Below are positions 43,501-55,015 of a stretch of DNA of 64,000 nucleotides, piece after piece. Source of the stretch: Kryptolebias marmoratus. Lineage: Eukaryota; Chordata; Actinopteri; Cyprinodontiformes; Rivulidae. The stretch covers positions 10,805,940 to 10,869,939 of the forward strand of contig NC_051435.1 in the NCBI RefSeq assembly GCF_001649575.2, written 5' to 3'. Numbering within the stretch: the first letter of the stretch is position 1; the number at the start of each line of letters is the position of its first letter. A model generated the notes under the pieces. The model was not told the DNA's origin. It saw only the letters and a program-made list of their open reading frames with translations, and searched no databases. A program made the position numbers and the translations under genes.

Positions 43501-46500
43501 TGATGGATCATATATTTATTACCTTTATCCATTGAGATCACAGATCTCCTTTTCCCAAGGGTGGCCTGGGCTTGAAGACAGTCTAACACAAATGTTTTTA
43601 GATGAAATAAAAATGAGTAAACTCCTGATGTGCTTTGTTCAGGTCAGCTGACAGCCTCCCAGTCTCAGTTAGCGGTTCCAGATGGTAAAGGAGACATCAG
43701 CAGAGAGAACAGTTCAGTGGACTTCAGCAAGGTATGGTGCTTATTTTGGGGAGGTCCAGTTAATTGCATAGGTTTTTTTAAGCTCTACAAAGTGGTCTGG
43801 TGATTACTAATATTTCTTCACAGCGAGAAGGTTTCAGGTTCTAACTTCAACAGGTCATTTTATGCATCTTTATGCATCTTCTAGCCATACTTACTCTTTA
43901 GGTCAGTGGTCTCCTGGTCCTCTTCTTCTTCTTCTTCTTCTTCTTCTTCTTCTTCTTCTTCTTCTTCTTCTTCTTCTTCTTCTTCTTCTTCTTCTTCTTT
44001 TGTATTTTATTGGCAGATGGCAACCAACTTAAGGAGCATTTACCACCACCTACTGGACTGGAGTGTAATCCTGGTCCTCGAGGGCCACTATCCTGCATGT
44101 TTTCCTTGTTTCTCTGCTCCAACACACCTGATATGAATCAATGGGTGATTAACAGGCTTCTGCAGAACATGAAGAGGTGATTTAAACACTGAATCAGGTG
44201 TGTTGGAGCAGGGAAACAAGGAAAACATGCAGGATAGTGGCCCTCGAGGACCAAGATTGGAGACCCCCTGATTTAGGTACTCAAATTAAAACTGAGAATC
44301 ACCGAGTTATTTTTCTTTAATTGTACATTTTTCACACTGTCTGTCATGAGGGAGTTGGTTTGTTAAAGCAAGAGGAAACACTGAAAGCAAAGGTGCCCGT
44401 TTACTGCCAGGGCTAATCAACAGAATGCCCCTCAGGTGTGAACAATCAGCAAATTAGAAGCTGGCAGGAAGAAAAACCTGCTGAAATCTACAAAGGAAAT
44501 AGCTTTTCAAAATAATGCAGGAAGCAACATTAACCAGACATCAGAACATGGGATTAAATCAGGGACAGCCTCTCTCAGAGATCCAAGATGATTGTTGTCA
44601 TTAACACTTAACAGCAAAAATGTGAAAGATTGATAAAAAAAACATTAGCTGCTAATAAGCAGCCTAGATTTAATCACATCTAAAAGATACACAGAATTTA
44701 TTTATTATATAATTTAGGTCAACATTTGGATCTTAGAATAAAAAAACAGGATGTTAGCCTAACACAATGATGGTGGGAGAATATCGCTCTCGCTGCTGAG
44801 TCTCGGGGCATTTGCTCGAATGTGCCGGCTGATGTGTCATTTAAAAGAGTGTGAAATGTCTGCCTACTTGATGTGTGGTTTTGTGCACGGGTGTGTAAAT
44901 GTTGCAGACCTAAAAAACCAAACACACTGATGGGCAGTCTTCGCCTGAAGTTTGCTGAATTAGCTGTGAGGCAGGTGGCGGCACTCAAACGTAAACGAGC
45001 AGAGGCAAGAAGTACAACTAATTTGCTCCAGGTAGTTTTTAATTATATTGAACATTTGTCTTGAATTTGAACTACATCCAACTGTAATCCCTTAACACAC
45101 AGACACAGTAAACAAACTGTAATATATAGTAAAAAGGAAAAGTATTAACCCTCTAAATATGAATTTACAGAGAACCACAACACCAAAGATTTACCAGTTT
45201 ATAATAAATTCATAATTTTTACTCCGGCATTTATGTAACAATAGTTCAAAGGGAAAAAAAAAGTGTCACATTTAACAAATATTAGTGGATGGTTATGCAA
45301 TTGTGTGTTTAAAAAAATGAACAGGAGGTGGGTTTTTTTTCCACAGAAAGACATTTGAGCGACGGATTAAGATTATAACCATGTTAAGTATAAAAAAAGT
45401 CTGTTAACGCAGAGAAGCACATGCAGTAAAAGAAAACAAAAACAGTTTCAGAACATTTTGAATAAACTAATACTTTGTGTCGGTCAGTTTCTGAACAATT
45501 ATATGTGCTTTAATGTTTATGTATTCAATAAAATAATGCTAAAGTGTTTTGGGTGTCTATATTTACAACTGCAGATGTATTTTATTTAAAACAGGTGCCA
45601 TATAACTATAAAAATCATGGTGACCCATCAAAGTATTAAAGCAACTGTTTACCTCGAATCGATCTGCTTTATGATCTCTGTCCAGGAACAAACACTCCAG
45701 TGAATATTTGTCATCCTGATATGGTTATCACCAAAAAAAGGAACAGTTTTATTATTTTGAAATACTCACAAGCGTACAATTCAGTTTGTTCAAAGAGTAA
45801 AAGCAGATAGAGATAGAAAGAAGTTGAGTTTTTATAGCTGGAAAGCTTACTAGGAATGTTCATTTTAGAAATGACAGCCTCTTATGAATTATTATGTAAC
45901 AGATCAGACTAACATCTGTATTTTGACAGGTTTTTTTTGTACTACTTTTCTTTACACATCTGTGACCTATTTGACTGTTAGGACCAACAAATCCTCCACA
46001 GCTGGATTTAATTCAGACTAGAAGCCAGTGAAACTCATACATTTGGAGGATTAATGTGGGGATAAATAATAAACGATGACCTCTTCATATGAATGCACGC
46101 CCCGTTTTCTTTAAATCTGCCCTCAGAGTCAAAGCTGCCTCGATGTTCTGAGCTCGGTGTCAGAACTTTACGTGACGCTGCACCCCCGCGTTCTTTTTTC
46201 AGATAGACCTTCACTTCATGAAGAAGATCCCACCGGGCGCAGAGGCGTGTAACGTGTTGGTGGGAGAGCTGGAGTTTCTCAACAAGCCGGTGGTGGCGTT
46301 TGTCCGCCTTTCCCCTGCGGTGCTGCTCAACGGGCTGGCTGAGGTCCCCATAGCCACAAGGTCACCGCAGCTTGTCTCCAACTTTTCTGAGCCCTGTTTG
46401 ACTTTTACTCTCATATAAGAAACTATTGGTTTTTTATTTATTGTTTTTTTTTTGTCTCACATTTATCCTAACAATAATTGTGAGTGCTAATTCAGCTTTA

Positions 46501-49500
46501 GGTGTTTTTCTGTTTGTAGTTTCTTCTGAACGTTTTTTGGACTAAATATTTCAGCTTTCTGTCAGCTGTTTAAGCCACTCATATACCAAGATATTCAGCC
46601 CGTTCAGGATATTATGGTTATGATGTTGTGTTTTTGTAATTTTTATACTTATTGAAATATAAAACGTTATTGACATTTTTGTTTTTCATTAAAATGCACT
46701 GAGATCTCTTCAGATCCTTCACAAACGATGTGCTCTTTAAAATGTACTTCTACATAGTACTTGCTCTGTTGGTGTCTCCTTATGTTTCCTGTCTCTTTAT
46801 GCTTCATTTTGTCTCTTCTTGTGTCCTTTTTGTCTCCTTATGTTTGTCTTTTGTTTTTTCATGCATCCTTTTTGTCTTTTTAGTCTCCTTATATGGCCTT
46901 TTGTCTTTTTTGTATCCTTTATGGCTTTTTATATGTATGCTTCCTTTTTGTCTTTCTCTCATTATCCTTGTTTTTTGTTTTTAAATGTTTTGTCTGTTTC
47001 TGCTTTTTCTGTCTGTCCTTCTGCTCCTGGTGTCTCTTCTTCTTCAATAATTTCAACTAGCACTGAAACTGGTTTTCTTTCTTTCTTTTCTTTTTTTGTA
47101 TCCAGGTTTCTGTTTATTATTTTAGGACCTCTGGGTCGGGGGGCTCAGTATCACGAGATCGGACGCTCCATAGCAACTCTGATGACAGACGAGGTAAGAA
47201 ACGCATGTTGGGAAATGTTTTCGTCCTGAAGGGCTTCTAATATTTTAGTACAAGTGTACAATGTGATGAAATGTCAATCAGGTGTTGCATTCAACTTTTC
47301 TGCACTTTGCATAAACTCACAGCCCAGAAGAACTCAATTCACTTCCCTGAAGTGGTGGAACATTTTTTATGTGTGAAACACAGCTCAGAGCTTTCATAAC
47401 TTGCTTTTTGGCGATTAGTCAGCCCTCATGTGCTCCTATCTGTCCAGACTTTATGCTGTTATCTGTCAAGACTGTGGAAAAAACATCCACTACATGGAAG
47501 TCTACATTCAATTAGAAGCACTTTTGGAATGAATGCACACAGAAACCAGTCATAGATCTTGTTATTCAGCAGTTCTCTACTAACTTCACATAAATGTTGC
47601 ATCTGAAAGGCCAAGAAATGCTTTACTTTGGGTTCTTGTCTAATCGTGCGTTTATTATGTTTTGTACTCAGATGCAGCTTTTTTTGATCTTTATTTAGTC
47701 GTAAAACAATCAAATCTGGTCATCATATCCTTCCATAGGTCATATTATTTTAAATGTCATTGTATTTGGACTTTTCAAGGTCAGCTCTTCTTTTAGGTCA
47801 GCTTCTGTAAAATCAGTGCAGTCTATGAACTGAAGGTGTAGATCAGAGGTCTCCAATCCTGGTCCTGGAGGGCCACTATCCTGCATGTTTTCCTTGTTTC
47901 CCTGCTCCAACACACCTGATTCAGTGGTTAAATCACCTCTTCGTGTTCTGCAGAAGCCTGTTAATCACCCATTGATTCAAATCAGGTGTGTTGGAGCAGA
48001 GGAACAAGTAAAACATGCAGGATGGTGGCCCACAAGGACCAGGATTGGAGACCACTGGTGTAGATCATTTATAGATCTACCTCCGGTGATTGCCTTCTTC
48101 AAGTTTCATTTAAATCGGTCCACTGGTTCATGAGATATTTTGGTAATAAACAGATCAGGTTTTGCTCCGACCGTTAATGCCAAAGTTTTAGATTTTAAGC
48201 AATCTGCTTGGCTCGCAGTATGTGCTGGCGATCACTCTCAGCTACTACCACATAAAAATCATTGCTCAATATCTGTAAAACTGACTGAGTTGTAGTCATT
48301 TTTTTGTGCAGTAGTGGCCATTTTAAATCGGGTTGACTCCAAATGTTAATCTATTGTAGAGATTCCTTTCTGACAGTTTTATATACCACCCAGACAATTA
48401 CATTATCACTCATATTTATAATAAAAAGCACATACTTTTTTTTATTTTGTAGGTTTTTCATGATGTTGCTTATAAAGCTAAAGACCGGAATGATCTGATT
48501 GCCGGTATCGATGAATTTCTTGATCAAGTGACGGTCCTGCCTCCAGGAGAGTGGGATCCGTCCATACGGATAGAGCCACCCAAAAATGTACCTTCTCAGG
48601 TTTGTACAAACTCTGATGTCTTCTGTTTTTTCTGCTTTGATCGTGGTGAAATTTCACACCGAAAACATTTAGTCTGAAACCGAAGTGGCATCGTTTGTTC
48701 AACAGGAAAAGAGGAAGAAAAGCAACATTTTACCAAACGGATTAGTGGAGGGTGAGGAGGAAGATGAAGACGATGGCCATGGGGGTCCAGAGCTGCAGCG
48801 AACTGGGAGGTAAAATACAAAATTACACACACACATTGTAAAATTATTTTCTAAAATGCACACAAATTCTGATGGAAAGCAAGCCTGCGAACTGAAAAAA
48901 ATACCATCTTCCTACAAACACACTCTGCTCTGCTGAATGCCTATTTCTGTGGAAACTTGTAGTTGCAGTCCTGAAGTGGTTTCCATAGAAACATCTTTTC
49001 TTCTGATATCTATTTGCAGCTAGACTTTTCCATCTTCACACCGAACCAACAGCTCAATTTTAGGAAGGAGGAAGGGAAGGAGGAATACACTTGGAAGAAA
49101 ATAAAGGACAAACTAGTGATGTTTTGTTTACATGAAATAGCAAAAACTGGCGATTTAAAAAAATGCATTCGTATGTTTTTCAGGTGGTTTGGTGGTCTGT
49201 TTTTGGACATCAAGCGCAAGGCCCCCCACTACCTGTCTGACTACACGAATGCTGTTAGTTTGCAGTGTGTTGCCTCTTTCTTATTCCTCTACTGTGCCTG
49301 CATGTCTCCTGTCATCACCTTTGGAGGACTGCTGGGCGAGGCAACGGACGGAAGAATAGTGAGTTCTTTCTTTTAAACGTTTGTACTCACATTGTAGGAG
49401 CTTAAGTCTCCACCAAAGAGAATCTGAATATATATATTTTAGTAAAGTTTTGTTCTTTCCTTTCTTCCAGAGTGCAATTGAGTCCCTGTTTGGCGCCTCT

Positions 49501-52500
49501 CTGACTGGAATAGCCTACTCCCTGTTTGCTGGGCAGCCCCTCACCATTCTGGGAAGCACGGGCCCCGTGCTCGTCTTTGAAAAGATCCTGTTCAAATTCT
49601 GCAAGTACGCTACTCTGAAACGTGACGTCGCAAATGAAATGACAAACCGAATGACTCCACGGTCCACTTTATTCGTACATCCCATCATTTTGGATTTAAA
49701 TTCGCTGCTGTTTAATCAGGTCGCTTTGTAATGCATTCTCTGAGCATCTAATGTCAATTGTGATGATGACTTTCTCCAATCCGCCGTAATTCGAACAATA
49801 AATAATCACATTTGTTCTGTTTGTTAATCTCCACGTAGGGAGTATGGCTTGTCCTATCTGTCGCTGAGGACCTGCATCGGCCTGTGGACGGCTTTCCTCT
49901 GTATTCTGCTGGTGGCCACAGACGCCAGTTCCCTCGTTTGTTACATCACACGCTTCACAGAGGAAGCGTTTGCCTCACTCATCTGTATCATATTCATATA
50001 TGAAGCCTTGGAGAAACTTTTCCACTTGGGAGAAATCTATCCCTTCAATAAAAACAACAACCTGGACAAACTCACCACATACTCGTAAGTAAAAGTGTTC
50101 TGTTTAAAATGATAATTTACAAATTGGATTTCTTTTAGCTACCCAACAGAGCAGGGATTATTAACTATCAGACATTCATTTCCCGCTGCAGATGTTCCTG
50201 TGTTGAGCCTTCGGACCCCTCTAATGGTACCCTAAAGTTCTGGGAGTTCAACAACATCACAGCCTCTGAAATCTACTGGGAAGCCCTGGAGGTGAAGGTA
50301 CAACTGTTTGTCACTAAATGAGCGACAACAGCAACAGGAAGTAGAAACAGAAAAGTGGGTTAAGTCAATATAGGTCAGACAAGAAGTGTTTTACTAAAAG
50401 ACCGGAGGGGACAAAAAGAACAGTTTGCGTCTCATCTTAAAGTGGCCTGCTTATCCAGATGGAGGAGACGAGACGAGATTTAGGACATGTGGGCTGGATT
50501 ATGTTAGATTATATCAGATTAAAACGGTACTGCAGATCATTGTAAAAGTACATTTTTAGCACCAGTTGTTTCTGTCGCCATAAAAGCTGCTGAACTCTGT
50601 CACTTTGTCACTAATCCAATAAGTCTGAATGATTCTGCCCCACTCCTCTCCTGCTGCAGGACTGCGTTGAAAAGCGAGGGGAGTTTGTGGGCCCCGCCTG
50701 TGGCCCTCACGGTCCGTATGTCCCCGATGTTCTCTTCTGGTGTGTCATTCTCTTCTTTTCCACCGTCGTAATGTCTGCCTTTCTCAAGGAGTTCAAGTTC
50801 AGCAATTACTTTCCCACAAAGGTACTTTGCATCATTATTATGGTTACTGTTGTACAAACGTTATGAGTCAAACTAGTGCAGCACAGTGCAGCAGCACCCT
50901 CTAGTGGTAATACATACATATTACATGTTTAAAAGAACCTATATTGCACATTAATGTGATTGTGAACTCAGTCACTGTGCTTGGAAATAAAATAAGCAAA
51001 TACAGATCTTATAAGCAGAAATATTACATATAAAAATCATATTAGAAGTAATAAGTAAATGAAACAAACCCATGATATAAACATAAAAGTCATAATGAAA
51101 GCATGACGAGAAGATATGTTTTCAGTCTGCTTTTAAAACAAGCAAAAGGAAGTATTTTAAAATCAGTTCTTTGTTTCACTGGAAGCCGGTGGGGAGAGAG
51201 ATGTTTAATATAAAAGTGGTATGCTCACAACTTTCAGTACGGCTTAACATTCTGAATAAGCTGGAGCTCATTTAGTTTTTCTTTCCAGTAAAAAGTGTGT
51301 TACAGTAATCTAATCTACTCGGACTAAAAGCATTAGGTTTTTTTCTTCCAAGTCAAGGGTTTAGCTTTAAATATGCTTTTAAAAATGATTATAAGCATGT
51401 TTAGATTTACTGTATAATGAATGTGTTTTTGAAAATTCAGTTCAGAATCTACAGTCACACCTCCGTTTTTAAGGCTACCAGGTTTAAAAAGCAGAGGAGT
51501 CAACATAGATTTTATTTTATATTTGTCAAAGATTCAGGATCAAGCAAAAGAATATGCGCCTTGTCTTTGTTTGGTTTAAAGAAGTTACACTTACATTAGC
51601 CAAACACTGGACGAGGATATGTTTGTGTGGATTCTCAGTCATCCAGGACAAGGCAAATCCTAAGAGTTTAAGAACAAGGCAAACAGACTTCTCTTATGCT
51701 AGCTGAAGATGTTTCGCCCTTCATAAGAAATAAAAACGTCCAGCTGCCATTTTAGGATTTGGTTGAAGATAATTACAAGGCTGAGGTGGCTGGCAGAAAC
51801 ACATACATCTGCTGTAACTGTGTATTGTCAGCATGGGAGAGATGAGATGCTAAGTTAAGTTTATTTAGTCAGGAGTGTGCACAAAGAAACAATGCACTCG
51901 GGAACAGTGCATTATACAAGATTAAGCAATAAAAATGCTTTGTGTTTGCTGTTCCTATACAGGTGAATATATTACATATAAAACACAATCAATACTTGTA
52001 AAGTCGAGGGTAAACAAACCAAGTTTACCGAACATAGATAGAAATTTAAAATTGTCTAACAATGAACCCAAGTGGAAGAAATTACAAATTAAACAAAGAG
52101 GATGAATAAACAACCCTTGCAAATTTCTGTAAGCTGCGTCTGTTGGATGACTTTTGTAACAGCTAATAAATCATAGACTGTATTGATGTCACTTTCACTA
52201 GGTGCCTTTTGTTTCAGGTGCGTTCCATCATCAGCGATTTTGCTGTTTTCTTCACCATTCTCACCATGGTCCTGGTTGATTACGCCTTAGGGATCCCATC
52301 TCCAAAACTAAAGGTTCCCAGTGTGTTCAAGGTTAGCAGGTTTTGTTCAACAGACACTGCACATGGATAGACTTGAAAAACTGTGACTGTGTTTTGAATA
52401 ATATATAATTTACCGGAACACCAGAAGGTGCCAGTGAACTATACATGAATGTTTTGACAGCCAACCAGAGACGATCGAGGCTGGTTTATCAACCCGTTGG

Positions 52501-55015
52501 GGCCCAACCCCTGGTGGACGGCAGTCATCACCCTTATACCAGCTCTGCTCTGTACTATCCTCATCTTCATGGACCAGCAGATTACAGCTGTCATCATCAA
52601 CAGGAAGGAAAACAAACTCAAGGTACTTTCCTGCTCTGACTGAAACCTTTGTGTTTCGTATGTGGCATCAACATTATTAGAATTGCTCAACTTTATTCAC
52701 CCGTACCTCCTTCCTTTTCAGAAAGGCTGTGGATACCACCTGGACCTATTGATGGTGGGGTTGATGCTGGGCGTGTGCTCTTTGATGGGCTTGCCGTGGT
52801 TTGTGGCAGCCACGGTCCTCTCCATCACCCACGTCAACAGCCTGAAACTGGAGTCGGAGTGCTCGGCTCCCGGGGAGCAGCCCAAGTTCCTCGGCATCAG
52901 AGAGCAACGCGTGACAGGCCTCATGATCTTCACCCTGATGGGCTGCTCTGTCTTCATGACGTCAGTGCTCAAGGTGAGATGCCATCATTGTGTCCTTGTG
53001 CAGCTCTGGTCTTAGTTATATCAGGTGTGATTTGAAGCATTCCTCTGTTATAGCACCAAATATGTTCTGCTGTTTTCAGTTCATTCCCATGCCTGTGTTG
53101 TACGGAGTATTTCTTTACATGGGAGCATCTTCTCTCAGAGGAATTCAGGTAAAAATAAAAAACAATATATTTTTTAAAAACCATGCATCAATAACAAAAT
53201 GTAGACTCTATAGCCGTGTTCACACTTGCACTTTATATCTGTTTTGGGGGATCCAACTGCAACTGGTTCAGTCAACTCCAGTCAAATTAAAATATATCCT
53301 TTTCCTGAGTCAGCAGCTGAATCGTCATATGGTATTTCATACAAAATGAGTTGAACAAAGATGAAAAAAATCACTTTGTTGCACCTAAATGACAGCTTAT
53401 TTGTGTTTATGTTCCTGAACCCCCTTTTTTGTGTCTGAGCAAAATGTAGAACCATTCAGGTAGCCCCTTTGTATTATAATAACAACGTGATTCTAAAGTA
53501 AAATAGTGTATTTTCTATTTATTATAAAGTGTAAATTATTTGCCCGTTATCATTCTTCTTAACATCATATTACTGTGTTTGATTTACAAAACGTAAATGC
53601 TCCCTAAGGGTTGTTTTTCTTTTATCCCTGGCAGTTCTTCGACCGCCTCACTCTGTTCGGTATGCCAGCCAAACATCAGCCAGACTTCATCTACCTGCGA
53701 CACGTCCCCCTGAGAAAGGTGCACCTCTTCACCATCATCCAGCTCAGCTGCCTGGTTCTGCTGTGGGTTATCAAGACCTCGAGGGCTGCCATTGTCTTTC
53801 CCATGATGGTGAGTAAACATTGTGACACTTGAAGGCAACTCACACCTCGGTCCATCTCATCTCATAGGATTGCTGCTTAAAGGTTCATGTATGATTTGGA
53901 TGATAAAAGGGTTAAATATGTCCGTTTTATTTGTCATCAGCATGTCAGACAGGTGTACATTTGTTTATTGGTTATGTACTACAGGGTTTTAAGTTAATTA
54001 CAAATAAATCTGATCTTGATCCAATATTTAAACTTTCCTTTAATCCCAAAATTCACAAAAAAGGGTGGGTAAAAAACAAAAGTCGTTGCTCATTTGCAGG
54101 AAAACTATTTGTATGAAGAACTTCTGTCTAAATTAGGAGCAGAGTAGTGCTAAAACAACATTATGTAATAATGGCATTTTGCCTCTGATCACAACACACA
54201 GACAGATTTTAAACATTTCCCTAATATTCTCTTAGTCTTTTCTGTTTTGTTTTGCCCTGCAGTGCCTTTTGTTTAAAAGAAAGTGTCATTAAAACGAAGT
54301 TGATTTGACTTAAATTCATAGCAGTCAGTTTTGGAAGCTTTTGAGCCTGTACTTATAGTTTTTTAGTGTGTGGCTACCACGTTAGTGCGCTCATGCTTTT
54401 AAGTTTTCCAGATGAAACGCGACACTCGTTAGTACATCTCATGGCAGTCACTTTTTAAATCTGCAAAGGTTCAGAGCTACATCACTACGCTCCTTTTCAT
54501 ATATTAAACCCATCTCGTTGTAAAGCACATCCCTGTTTGTGGACTTTGTTTCTTTTCGCAGGTGTTGGCTCTGGTGTTCATCAGGAAACTAATGGACTGC
54601 ATTTTCACCAAGAGAGAGTTGAGCTGGCTGGATGATCTCATGCCAGAAAGCAAGAAGAAAAAACTTGAAGATGCAGAGGAGGTGAAGCTTAAAATATAAC
54701 CTGAAAGTCTATGTGTAAGCATGTTGCATTAAGTTTATTTTACTGAAATGTTACTATTCATTCATCTTCAGGAAGAAGAGCAGAGTATACTTGCAGAAGA
54801 TGAAGGAGTGGTGCAGGTGCCATTAGGAGGGTATAAGTATGTATCTCTGAAAGAATAGCAATTTAAAAATTGAATGGACATCTCTGGGTTTTTGTAAATT
54901 GACATTTTGTGCATATTTAACTGTCTTCTGTATTTACAGAGGAATTCCAGTGATCAACATCACAGACGAGATGTCCAAAGGTTCTTTTGGAAATACTTGG
55001 AACGCCAATGATTAG
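31564..55015 (+). CDS. slc4a10: Sodium-dependent chloride/bicarbonate transporter SLC4A10 (NBCn2/NCBE)
   Basis: Plasma-membrane Na+-driven bicarbonate transporter that loads acid-neutralising HCO3- into neurons and choroid plexus cells. Coding exons: 31564-31590, 39637-39718, 40745-40897, 40988-41126, 42155-42315, 42509-42694, 43643-43731, 46203-46360, 47106-47193, 48453-48599, 48706-48809, 49184-49358, 49471-49604, 49839-50084, 50192-50297, 50660-50821, 52218-52331, 52461-52622, 52722-52973, 53080-53148, 53635-53808, 54562-54681, 54772-54836, 54940-55015 (TAG). All phases agree: 3189 nt, 1062 aa. Cytosolic domain: [12 protein letters not shown], then [20 protein letters not shown] and VGELEFL...[13 protein letters not shown]. 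Transmembrane core from about residue 466: [64 protein letters not shown]. The exon 15-16 loop carries NGT and NIT glycosylation sites and cysteines. The first exon (MDTPEHGAQ, against human MEIKDQGAQ) is the least certain. Seven residues after it in human (MEPLLPT) are missing. Confidence 0.95.
31765..32440. repeat. Possible decayed DNA transposon
   Basis: The outer ends carry a related GGGCCC-rich motif: 'gtgtgggcccctgagc' at the left, and 'ggggccctgggctcctgccc' at the right near 32392. The type resembles fish repeats, but inverted ends align poorly and no target duplication was found. Confidence 0.25.
33860..34264 (+). other. slc4a10: Possible alternative 5' exon of slc4a10
   Basis: A 400-base block of balanced composition within intron 1. 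It has a TATA-like 'actatttaaacc' near 33958 and ends in 'caacaatcag' followed by a strong donor GTAGGT (34265). It would serve as a noncoding alternative first exon, as other SLC4 genes use alternative promoters. No transcript evidence; this is inference. Confidence 0.18.
38585..39160. mobile_element. Non-autonomous DNA transposon-like element (family A)
   Basis: The left end (gatatttgtct...tcaaatggggttctgtgg) and the reverse complement of the right end (gtatttctgccattttgaag, then tgggattctgtgg) match over about 35 bases with a few differences, so the element has terminal inverted repeats. It spans about 575 bp with no transposase frame, which fits a MITE. I could not read an unambiguous target duplication. 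Internal segments recur in the two tank introns. Confidence 0.55.
40898..40987 (+). other. slc4a10: 90-nt slc4a10 intron without stop codons
   Basis: Intron between exons 3 and 4, with GT at 40898 and AG at 40986-40987. Its length is a multiple of three and no stop interrupts the exon frame, so a retained-intron transcript would keep reading. Homology to mammalian SLC4A10 (exon text joins ...ESP.., then DTPSQRVQF) supports removal. Confidence 0.8.
41335..41810 (-). repeat. Dispersed repeat family B, reverse orientation, about two units
   Basis: Reverse complement of the same blocks: 'atctcataaaccagtgggca' and 'atctcatgaaccagtgaaca' lie about 195 bases apart, with 'tttggcattaacagttggca' and 'cagtcagttttacagatact' between or after. 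Lies in the slc4a10 intron 41127-42154, which otherwise shows nothing. Confidence 0.6.
42695..43642 (+). other. slc4a10: slc4a10 intron
   Basis: 948 bp intron between the GTAAGA donor and the ttgttcag acceptor. AT-rich; nothing recognised apart from open frames without homology. Confidence 0.75.
43904..44270. mobile_element. hAT-type MITE with nested microsatellite
   Basis: Starts CAGTGGTCTCC and ends GGAGACCCCCTG. Flanks ctttaggt and atttaggt match at 7 of 8 positions, fitting an 8 bp hAT target duplication. The inner arms (tcctggtcctcgagggccac and its complement near 44243-44262) are long inverted repeats. A (TTC)n run and a 'ggcaaccaacttaagg' segment interrupt the left arm between ggtctcc and aatcctgg. 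It is a relative of the intact copy at 47844-48057. Confidence 0.8.
43921..43999. repeat. (TTC)~26 microsatellite
   Basis: Perfect trinucleotide run inside the left arm of the MITE. The long Ser or Lys frames through it are artefacts. Confidence 0.97.
46361..47105 (+). other. slc4a10: slc4a10 intron, pyrimidine-rich
   Basis: 745 bp intron. Its 3' half (46760-47100) is a degenerate run of 'tttgtctccttatg'-like segments, a loose pyrimidine-rich tandem repeat. No coding content. Confidence 0.7.
47844..48057. mobile_element. hAT-type MITE with perfect 8 bp target duplication
   Basis: Element begins CAGAGGTCTCCAATCCTGG and ends CCAGGATTGGAGACCACTG: near-perfect terminal inverted repeats. The direct repeat GTGTAGAT flanks both sides (47836-47843 and 48058-48065). 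The arms continue inward as imperfect palindrome (cctgctccaacacacctgat and its complement). It is 214 bp with no coding frame. An 8 bp duplication and CAG...CTG ends are typical of the hAT superfamily. Confidence 0.92.
48075..48385 (+). repeat. Dispersed repeat family B, one unit
   Basis: Ordered blocks 'ccactggttcatgagatatt', 'ccgttaatgccaaagtttta', 'ctcaatatctgtaaaactga', and 'gggttgactccaaatgttaa' match the other copies. Confidence 0.65.
50822..52217 (+). other. slc4a10: slc4a10 intron
   Basis: 1.4 kb intron. The block at about 51610-51780 (containing 'gaagatgtttcgcccttcat') looks like part of a dispersed fish repeat. The rest is AT-rich with nothing recognised. Confidence 0.65.
51610..51780. 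repeat. Probable interspersed repeat fragment
   Basis: Contains 'ctcagtcatccaggacaagg' followed by 'gaagatgtttcgcccttcat', strings that in my knowledge are widespread in teleost introns. Ends not defined. Confidence 0.35.
53149..53634 (+). other. slc4a10: slc4a10 intron
   Basis: 486 bp, AT-rich, nothing seen. Confidence 0.8.
53809..54561 (+). other. slc4a10: slc4a10 intron
   Basis: 753 bp, AT-rich, nothing seen. Confidence 0.8.

Larger units (their letters stand above)
43732..46202 (+). other. slc4a10: slc4a10 intron holding a MITE
   Basis: 2.5 kb intron. It carries the hAT-type element at 43904-44270 and an exon-like open stretch at 44908-45031 (AG before, GT after) whose frame does not fit the flanking phase-0 exons. 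In mammals an optional cassette can be inserted at this junction (after DFSK); I could not find its counterpart here. Confidence 0.7.
47194..48452 (+). other. slc4a10: slc4a10 intron with MITE and family B repeat
   Basis: 1.26 kb intron. It holds the 214 bp hAT-type MITE (47844-48057) followed immediately by a family B repeat unit (48075-48385). The first 640 bases show nothing recognisable. Confidence 0.75.

Noticed and set aside
43898..44136. Open frames on both strands encoding long Ser or Lys runs
   Set aside because: They are translations of the TTC microsatellite inside a MITE.
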